40,050 bases of DNA. Source: Hemicentrotus pulcherrimus. Taxonomy: Eukaryota; Echinodermata; Echinoidea; Camarodonta; Strongylocentrotidae. Under the pieces are notes generated by a model. That model saw only the letters and a list, made by a program, of their open reading frames with translations. It had not been told where the DNA came from and made no database searches. This document shows, piece after piece, positions 32,934-40,050 of the stretch. The stretch lies in the NCBI GenBank assembly GCA_003118195.1, contig BEXV01000347.1, positions 226,030 through 266,079 of the forward strand. Direction: 5' to 3'. The position numbers and the translations under genes were made by a program. Position 1 is the first letter of the stretch. The number at the start of each line of letters is the position of its first letter.

Positions 32934-33451
32934 GTTTGTCCAATGCTTGATTCTTCTTCTTCTTCTTCTTCGCTATAAATACAGGGCACCGTCAGGTGTA
33001 TTCTTGTACTGATGTAGGTGCTGTGCATGTGTATATACAGTGTCTCAATAAAGGGTTTACAATGAACTATGTGCAGTTAAAAAAGATATCCGTAGCTTAA
33101 CGGAGCTGGATCTTGAGTACATGTACCTCTCTCTTAAAGCTTGGTAGAGAGGTACAGGTGATGGCAGCCTGCGGAAGTGAGTTCCAGAGCCTGGTGGTGT
33201 CAATTCAATTCAATTAAATTAAACCTTGTTCACACCAATGTGTAATTAGCTTGTGACATTATGTTCAAAGTACTTTTTAAGTGCATGCCTGTTAGACATT
33301 AACTCTGGTTTAAATTATGTGTGTTAACACCCTTCTGGCTCATAACAGACTGAACTGAATCAAATTACCTTGCTCTTGATGTAAGCATAGAGCCAGCAAT
33401 GTGTTTATGGTTAACCTCCTTTCTTGTATTTTTAAATTTTTTTTATTGTAG
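32934..33451 (+). other. Intron, 518 bases, with retrotransposon insertion
   Basis: Most of its first half (32951-33201) is a minus-strand non-LTR retrotransposon fragment. The remainder is plain, with a GTTAACACCCTTCTGGCTCA module (minus-strand form of the CCAGAAGGG word) near 33323-33343. The acceptor has a good T tract, TTTTTTTTATTGTAG. Confidence 0.75.
32951..33201 (-). mobile_element. 5'-truncated non-LTR retrotransposon remnant
   Basis: Read on the minus strand from 33201, the frame encodes DTTRLWNSLPQAAITCTSLP followed by SFKREVHVLKIQLR and a stop (33097-33099). The RxWNSLP...SLxxFK pattern is the familiar C-terminal end of reverse-transcriptase polyproteins in many animal non-LTR elements (CR1/jockey/Rex-like groups). 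About 125 bases of 3' untranslated sequence follow and end in seven GAA repeats (plus-strand TTC at 32951-32971), which serve as the simple-repeat tail. Only the last 34 codons of the protein survive, which is typical of 5' truncation during target-primed insertion. It is not functional. Confidence 0.82.
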
Positions 33452-33527
33452 CATGTAAAAGAAGACAACAGACATGACTGGTACAAGGAAATGTTCAAGT
33501 CTATTCATAAACAAGACAGAGATGAAG
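33452..33527 (+). CDS. Exon: C-terminal core of SoHo domain
   Basis: The acceptor TTTTATTGTAG and donor GAAG/GTAAGA frame 76 bases, phase 0 to 1, encoding HVKEDNRHDWYKEMFKSIHK and QDRDE. The DWYKxMFKxIHK helix is the most conserved part of SoHo domains (sorbin, CAP, vinexin), and the adjoining exon supplies the preceding GIGP...GLR segment. Junction position and phase match with no gap. An acidic tail (next exons) follows, as in family members. SH3 domains, which follow SoHo in the CAP/SORBS family, would lie downstream of this window. Confidence 0.93.
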
Positions 33528-34880
33528 GTAAGATATCACATGCATCCTCCTCTCTTAAATGTCTCTTATTCCTATCCCACACCTAGTAATCCCCTTCCCA
33601 GAACTAACATGGATTTCTAGGGTACTCCAGCATGTGGTCTGGTGACCATTTCTCAAGACTTTGTGTTATCAGAGACGCAGGGTTAGGTTTAGGGTTGCAA
33701 TTGGTTATAGGTTAGGTGTAGGGTCAGAGTAAGGGTTACATGCAGATATAGTCCCTGTTGGTACAGAGTTGGACTTAGGATTTCAGTTACAGACTGGAAC
33801 TATTGTCGCTGGAGCATGTCTTGAACCTCTATTTGCTGCATGGTATCCAACAGCATTCCAAGATTCCAACCATTTCAGACATTATCCCCAACTCCCCTCT
33901 TTCTACTCTATGTTACCACTCTCAATCACACTCAACTAGTTCACTTTTTTATGCCTCCAGATTTTGGGTAAAAAAGTCAAAATCACAGAGGTCGATTTCT
34001 GGAATATATACTTCTAACATGGTGACACCATGACTATTAGAAGATGATTGTATGTTTTCTGTCTTCATTGTGATTTGTCACAAATAGTTCCATTCATTTC
34101 CTATACTGAATTAATTTAGGGTGGAGGCATATAGGAGATAAAATCACATTTATCTTATTTTTACTCTTGTTACGTAATGAATCACTGAATGCTGAGCACC
34201 TGGCGGTTACATTTTACATTTTACACTGATGTTTCTTTTAAAGAAGAATGCACAAGGCAGTTTAATTTAAAGCATGCTCTGGTATTTTAGAATGAGTTGC
34301 ACAATGCTTTTTCATTTGAAATAAAATATCACTGTTATGGCGTTGCACAAAGTTTTGACAATGCCAACACTTTTTAAGTTTTTGAATTTGTTCAACAAAA
34401 GTTTGATTTTCTAACGAGTTTTAAAAGTAATTAGACAGTAAGCATGTAATATTAATTAATATATTACTAAGTTGAAACCCACCATTGAATTTGAAGCCAG
34501 GAAAGGAACGCTATGCCCTTTCATAAGATTGTTACATGACTCAAGTTAAATGACTGAGGTACATGTAATACAATATGCTATACAACAGTTCATATAACTG
34601 GTGTATATGTAGGTAACCTAATTAATAGTATATTCCACAATATCCTGCTATAAATAAATCTTGTAAAAATTAAATACAAATGAATTAGCAAAAAGGTGTA
34701 TGTACAAAATACGATCTGATCTCAAAGTGATACACTTACATGTAGAGAATGATGGTATAAATAAGCTAATTAATAATTGTGTACCAAGTTTTAATTTAGC
34801 CAACTGGTACAGTATTGTCATCCTTCCATAGTATTGCCAACTACCTCCCTTCCCCTCTCATCTTATTTTATATCTTCCAG
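33528..34880 (+). other. Intron, 1.35 kb
   Basis: AT-rich intron. GTTAGGTTTAGGGTTGCAAT and AGGGTCAGAGTAAGGGTTA near 33681-33738 form a degenerate TTAGGG-like patch. The ORF at 33803-34033 has no recognisable features. Confidence 0.65.
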
Positions 34881-34919
34881 ATGATAGTGATGATATTTCA
34901 CTCTCACAGAATGTAGAAG
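34881..34919 (+). CDS. Putative acidic microexon
   Basis: A strong pyrimidine tract with acceptor TATCTTCCAG precedes 39 bases in phase 1, encoding DDSDDISLSQNVE. The donor GAAG/GTTATA is weak, which lowers confidence. If the donor is not used, the frame runs only six more codons to a TAG at 34936-34938, giving an alternative C-terminus just after the SoHo core. The acidic DDSDD start matches the acidic stretch that follows SoHo in CAP-family proteins. Skipping it keeps the frame. Confidence 0.5.
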
Positions 34920-37606
34920 GTTATACAAATATTTTATAGTTGGAGTCATTTTAGCTTACCATAATCCATCAGCTTCATTGTCCATGTGGTCTAACCCAAG
35001 CAGCTTTCCATTCATCCCATGGCAATTCATTTGTCTCAGTCACCAATGAATATATTGTAAATAATTATGTTTCTCAATGTGAAATCTTGTTTATATGTTT
35101 TACTATTAATTTGCTATTGATTTATATTTGAATATCAAATATAAAAAAAGTTGTTGATTGTGCAGCCATTTTTGGAAATTGAAGAAAAAAAAAAAGATCT
35201 TTTTTTGAAGATTCATTTAGACATTTAGACAATTTAGACAATTGTAAAATCCATGTAACTTGTACAGTATGTAGACATCTCTTTAAAATTGAACAAAATT
35301 ATACACAGGATTGCTGTAATGTTGAAATATAGAATGTTATCATACAGATGAGCTTTGTTTAATACCTTAATGAGAATGGAAGCATTTACCGGTACCGGAA
35401 GATAGGATTTAAGATATCAACTACATCATATAATAACCCTTGAAGATACCAAGTTTTGACTGAAGACAATCTTTTTCTCCCTTCATTTTGTATTCACCAT
35501 TCATATGGAATACAATAATGTTCACTCAAACTTGCTCCGTATATAAATCAAAAGATAATGGTAAGTGTGTTATACCTATTCAGTGTTACATTAGTCACTG
35601 ACTAAAGGCTTGTATTGATAGTTAAACTGACTGGAAAAATTGTGTTGTAGAGTCTTTGGACCAAATTGTAAATTACATTTTTTACCATTTCAAATTATAA
35701 TTGCAACTCATTTTACATGTAGATTAAGCTGAGTAGTCTATAACACAAAGAATGCAAATTTCTAATGAATAGAAATTTATGTGTGTAATATATTGCTAAA
35801 TTTTACTCAACACATTTGCAAACAAATGGAAACTATTTTGCTTGAAACTCTCCAATATTTCAGAATGGATTGTATGCAAACCTAGAGCAAGAAAAAAATC
35901 TCCAAACTGTTGAATAGATAAATTAAAGAATAGCATTGATCATTATGATAAGTGCAATACAGAAAGCTTTAGTTATCTATAGTCCCTACATTGCAATAAA
36001 ACATAACTATTAAGCATCCTTTTTCCAGGCAGTTGAGCTTATCACATGAAGTAAAGTCTTTTTGCCAGGCATCCAATACCTTTCCTTGATCAATACTAGC
36101 TTGCTTTCTTCAGCATCTTGAGTTGTAGAACTGAATCATTGAATGGTATATTCTTTTTCAATTGTATTTCAAGTAAAATTTGAACATGAATACTAAAGCT
36201 AAATTAGAAAGATGTGTAGATATTAACTTCTTTTTATCTTGACATATCTGTAGTTTGTTTAATTGCTTTAAACCTTGTGAATAGGTTTAAGGTTAAACAA
36301 AAAATTGTTAGATTCTTAAAAGGCCTAAGCTTTTGATCAAATTAATCCAAAACAAGAAAATATATGTTACATATAAGATTGCACATATGACTGTGTTATG
36401 GTTTGTGTTTGTTTCTGTGAATCTTGTGCTTGTTACTTGTGCATTCATTTTGTGTTTGTGTTACCCCCTCTATCATGAACTCATACTAAATTTGTCCTCT
36501 TTTTTTTATTTCGAGATTTATTTTGAATTTTTGAAGTGATTGTAGGCTTTTAATTTTTAATCTTCATGGCATTGGTAGCGTAGATTTCAAGATTAAGGTC
36601 GTTCCCATTTTAATTAAGTTCCTTTTATGCTTATATTGCTTATTTCACTTCCATCAATTATTTGTTCTAAATTGAGCAACATTAATATCTCAATAATTTA
36701 CATATTCCTGAAAAGTATTGAATGAATGAATGTATTATGATTTGCCAAAACTGTAAATGTGGATTTTGTGTCAGATTTAGACATTGATTTTTTCTTTGTT
36801 TTGAATAAAAAGGAAAGCTTACCAATAAGTTCATTGCTAATTAATGTAAGTTCAAGTATGCACATACCTGTATAAGTGTCATATTTTACAAGTGCTGTTT
36901 GATACAGTAAGCAGATTTTAAGAAGAAAACAGTTGTTATAATACTTTTATGAAATTGAAGGAATTAATATCATATGAATTCCCTTTTTTCCATTATAGAG
37001 TTAACTAACATCTCTCCCATACATGTATGAACATTTAAGCATAGCATAGGAGGTTAGCACATTTTATTTTGATTATGATTAATACAGTATATGAACATCA
37101 GATGTCCTTACCTAATTTTGTTTAACTTTCAGTCGCCGTTCAGATTTTAGTCACAAACTCTGTTCCATATATTTATTGCCATTAGACTAAGTGGTCGAAA
37201 TGTGCCTTCCTAAATACACCAAAGTATATTTGAAAATACAATCTAGATCAATATGCAGATAGTAGACCTCATTTGATCTATTTTTAAGTAACTATTTGAT
37301 TATGAGCTGTTGACTTTCCTCAATCCTGAAATTATTGTGGGCATAAAAATGATTTGTTTCAAAATTTTCAAATCAAATGACCTATTTTCTATTCACATTG
37401 ATTTCATCACTGTAAACTAAAGGTTTGAAACACATGGACATTCCTCTATTCAAATCTCACTTGACTTTCCATTTAACTTGTTATGATTTGTGATAGAAGA
37501 AAGGATGTTCTTGCACTAAAGGCATGATTTATGTTCCCTTCTTGCAGTGATGCTAGATGATACTGGTGGCTTGCTTCATGCTATTGTTTTATTTCCCTTT
37601 GTGTAG
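34920..37606 (+). other. Intron, 2.7 kb
   Basis: Strongly AT-rich intron; I see no repeats, TIR elements or coding sequence worth listing. An ACCGGTACCGG word occurs at about 35388-35398. Confidence 0.65.
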
Positions 37607-37666
37607 ATGACGGCTCTGATAGCGTGTTTATGAGTGAGAGTGAAGTAATGCATGCACCTGTGCAAG
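37607..37666 (+). CDS. Exon: acidic Ser-rich linker after SoHo
   Basis: The acceptor TTCCCTTTGTGTAG and donor GCAAG/GTGAGA frame 60 bases, phase 1 to 1, encoding DDGSDSVFMSESEVMHAPVQ. Both splice sites are good. The start DDGSDS resembles the DDSDDIS start of the exon at 34881. The acidic Ser residues look like casein-kinase-type sites (inference). It could be alternatively spliced without changing frame. Confidence 0.75.
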
Positions 37667-37725
37667 GTGAGATCAGTGTGCAATGTTTAGATTAGTAGTT
37701 TAGATCATAGCATAGCTTAGTTCTT

Positions 37726-37923
37726 TTAAAGCTTCAATGCACTACTTATAGTCACTTGCGCCCTCTATTTAGCAAACAAGTGCCTAATCGGTGACCATTG
37801 GTCCCCCCCATGATCCCATTTTCTTATGTTAATTGAGAGTTGATTTGATGAGATAACCACCTGTCAGTGACCATGCAGGGAGGTCTAATCCCTCCTGGCC
37901 AAACTAGTACAGTGGGGCTTTAA
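37726..37923 (+). mobile_element. MITE family R2, copy 2
   Basis: About 198 bases, homologous and parallel to 6423-6614. Its ends are inverted: TTAAAGCTTCAATGCACTA against the complement of TAGTACAGTGGGGCTTTAA, about 15 of 19 matching by eye. TTAA at both tips could reflect a piggyBac-type target or simply the TIR itself. No ORF. It begins about 60 bases after the donor of the exon at 37607. Confidence 0.85.
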
Positions 37924-38630
37924 TAGTCAACTGGCATAACTCAGTCCACTAACTGGATCCATGGAAGTGTCAATGTTTAAGTTATGTTTTTAACAAAATA
38001 ATGATAAATGAATACAAATAAAAATTGCTTGGGTCATTTGGTAACGGAATGAAGATGATTTTTTTTGTTCTTTTGTTCAGCACCACAATTTTTTGGTATT
38101 CTCTTGTATCAAAGAAATAACAATGAATTGTTCAGAATAAAGAGTTGATATTTGTCATTCCATAAATGAGCAGACAAATTCTATGCACTTACATGTGGTT
38201 GGGGTTAAAACCTGGCCTGAACCTTCATGTATTGTGTGGATTTGGAGATTGATAGAAATGTAGATGAATTTGTACCACAAAGTACTCTTGATGTTTGATA
38301 ATGATGCTAACAGTAATAATAATATCAGATATTTAGAAGTGCTAAAAACAAAAGGTACAATAATGCTTACAAAATAACAGAATGTGAAGGGAAACATGAA
38401 ATTCACACTCAGCAGACTAATAAAATAAGTAATTTAGAAATAGTTTTCTCTAATACATTTCAAGTTTTGTGGTTTAATGCCCTACAGGATATTTGTGTGA
38501 ACCAGTTTTTTGTTAGATTATAATTTTTTGTTTTATACCCTTCTAACAAGCCTTATCTGCTCACTAGCAATATCTGGTGATGGGCATGCATGACCTTGGC
38601 CCACTTTGCATGTTTGGTGAATGCATTTTC

Positions 38631-38713
38631 ATAACTAGTGATCTATATTGATAACCAGCAGATCTATAATCATAACCAGTGGATGCACATATATAACTAG
38701 TGATGTATATTCC
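38631..38713. repeat. Degenerate 20-21-bp tandem repeat, four units
   Basis: Units begin at 38631, 38651, 38672 and 38693, each of the form ATAAC(T/C)AG(T/C)(G/A)GAT followed by TATAT-like sequence. Spacing is very regular although bases vary, so this is an old minisatellite. Confidence 0.75.
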
Positions 38714-39219
38714 TTATTAGTGGAATAACTCTATTTATCACCAAACTCGTAAAATGTCGACTAACTGAATTCTTGATGAAACTGATTTCAATTTAAATCA
38801 GGCTATTGTCACCAGCAAGTCCAAATTGAAAATTTGTTTCAAAGTACAAATTTATCAAAATTGTAACCAAGATTTGATTATAACTAACAGTTTGTGTTCA
38901 TTTGCTCACATTAATTTAATAAAGCATTTGCTTTGATGATTTGGTTGATGATGCTTCTGAATTGATATGTTGCAAAAGTTGAGTGTAATAAATAAAAGGA
39001 TATACATGAAAAAATGTATTTCTGCTCAAATTTACTGAATAATAATCTTGCTCATTTTGAAGGAGGAAACTTAAAGGATGGATGTTGCAGTTTAGCTTAA
39101 CAAGACAATAAAGATTGAATGTAAGCTACCATCAAATTAAACATAATTGAGATTCAGGATAGTCTTGCTCAATTTGAAATATTAATAAAGCTTTTTTTTT
39201 ATCCCTCATCTCATGACAG

Positions 39220-39241
39220 ATGACTGGAAGAGAGAAGACAG
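39220..39241 (+). CDS. 22-base microexon
   Basis: A T-rich acceptor (CATCTCATGACAG) and a consensus donor (ACAG/GTGAGT) frame 22 bases, entering in phase 1 and leaving in phase 2, encoding DDWKRED and the start of an Arg codon. It is the only exon here that converts phase 1 to phase 2, and the following exon at 39985 begins in phase 2, which strongly supports both. It must be included for that downstream exon to be read. Confidence 0.7.
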
Positions 39242-39984
39242 GTGAGTCTTATTCCTTGAATAACTTGACTCTTCAGTATCTGTATTTTCATCTGCATTAT
39301 GCATAATTGTTACAGTCTATGAATGTTAGCTTGGAATCAATGTAGGTACTGTGGGAATGTTTTAATTCTAATATTAGTAACAATGCTCTTGTAAATTGTA
39401 TTGAATAAAAACTAAATGGTGAGAAATTGTTAGGTATGTGTGTTGTTATTGGTAATGAAAAAGGGCCATTCTATATCTAGTGCAAAAGTAGTAAAATCCC
39501 ACACACTGTATCCTCATGTGTAAAAAAAGATGGTAACTTCAAGGTTTTTGTTTAAAGTCATCGTTTAACAATGTTAAATCTGAGATACATGGCCCTACGT
39601 GTTATCATGCATTGTCTGGGTTATGGTGTAATATTGAAGCCCTAAAAAAAACTGCACTATAAAATAATCAAGAAGTACCTCAAAATAGTAATAACATTTG
39701 AGTGACCGGTTTTACCATACGCGTTTTCCCCAATAAACCATTAGAAAAACACAAAATTTGATTTCCATTTCCATTTCCAATCATAAATATCTTGATAATC
39801 AGACAGGTGTTCGTCGTGTAAAAGTCATGAAGTTCCTGACTGACCTAAAGGGTTTATAATTATCATTGCAGCATGAGCTAAATCCAGGATTTTGTTTCAG
39901 AATCTGAGACAAAGTTTCCCAATCCCTTTAAAATCTTCAATGGAAAGGGGTGTAGTATTGACTGTTACGGTTATGTTTCCTCAG
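39242..39984 (+). other. Intron, 743 bases
   Basis: Half of it is dispersed repeat R1 copy 2 (39550-39931), which ends about 53 bases before the next acceptor. Confidence 0.75.
39550..39931 (+). repeat. Dispersed repeat family R1, copy 2
   Basis: Parallel to 1121-1492 over about 380 bases, diverged by scattered substitutions and small indels. It includes a local CCATTTCCATTTCCAATC expansion (39764-39782) absent from copy 1. Its 3' part contains a TTTTGTTTCAG/AATCTGAG word that looks like a splice acceptor at about 39900, in an otherwise non-coding context. Confidence 0.8.
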
Positions 39985-40050
39985 GAATACTGAACCAGAG
40001 ACAGTGGTGAAGAACACGCCCTCATATCGTGTACAGCCTGGGAAAATACA
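39985..40050 (+). CDS. Partial exon at window edge
   Basis: The acceptor TATGTTTCCTCAG opens a phase-2 frame, completing Arg from the microexon, and reads NTEPETVVKNTPSYRVQPGK to the end of the window. No donor is reached. It is Pro/Thr-rich, as expected for the linker between SoHo and SH3 domains in CAP-family proteins. Whether it leads to SH3 exons cannot be seen here. Confidence 0.75.

Larger units (their letters stand above)
37667..39219 (+). other. Intron, 1.55 kb
   Basis: Holds MITE family R2 copy 2 (37726-37923) and a degenerate 20-21-bp minisatellite (38631-38713), otherwise AT-rich with no coding features. Confidence 0.7.

Noticed and set aside
33660..33740. Interstitial telomere-like TTAGGG patch
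   Set aside because: Only a few degenerate GGTTAGGTTTAGGGTT words, too irregular to call a telomeric array.

Overview
The window is eukaryotic: an AT-rich, intron-dominated stretch with short coding islands bounded by AG/GT splice sites, no bacterial-style gene packing, many small transposon relics, frequent TACATG runs and ACCGGTA-type words. The repeat style (short MITEs, tRNA-derived SINEs, a retroposon tail ending in TATTATTATTAT) and the animal muscle/adhesion domains suggest a marine invertebrate, most likely a sea urchin or other echinoderm. The species call is an inference.

One plus-strand gene appears to run through almost the whole window. I can place sixteen exons whose phases join without a break: 6674-6825, 7467-7564, 8201-8530, 17306-17479, 22028-22093, 23221-23322, 24785-25180, 27591-27787, 28669-29056, 30621-30668, 32743-32933, 33452-33527, 34881-34919, 37607-37666, 39220-39241 and 39985 to the window edge. 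Together they give about 800 codons. The 5' end (start codon and first half of a PDZ domain) and the 3' end lie outside. The product starts here with the second half of a PDZ domain of the PDLIM/ZASP/SYNPO2 type. A long disordered Ser/Pro-rich region follows, with a basic LFxRR motif and polyproline ligands, including an acidic-flanked WPPPPPP. Then comes a SoHo (sorbin homology) domain of the CAP/SORBS/vinexin family, followed by an acidic tail. A PDZ-SoHo scaffold is the most interesting candidate here. An additional Ser/Pro ORF of over 400 codons at 14380-15647 may be an optional exon or alternative C-terminus.

The introns hold a dense set of dispersed elements. They include two pairs of same-family repeats about 31 and 38 kb apart, several terminal-inverted-repeat elements (4061-4310, 13597-13947, 29257-29395, 30896-31129, a 426-bp foldback at 31255-31680, a tiny one at 32106-32185), two tRNA-derived SINEs on opposite strands, and a 5'-truncated non-LTR retrotransposon. 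The last inserted with its (TTC)n tail only 17 bases past a SoHo exon donor. Two assembly gaps (Ns) are present.

All eight complete internal exons with matching ends are phase 1-1 cassettes, so extensive alternative splicing is plausible. The likely role is a cytoplasmic actin/adhesion scaffold: PDZ and SoHo for partner binding, and proline motifs for SH3, EVH1 or profilin partners.
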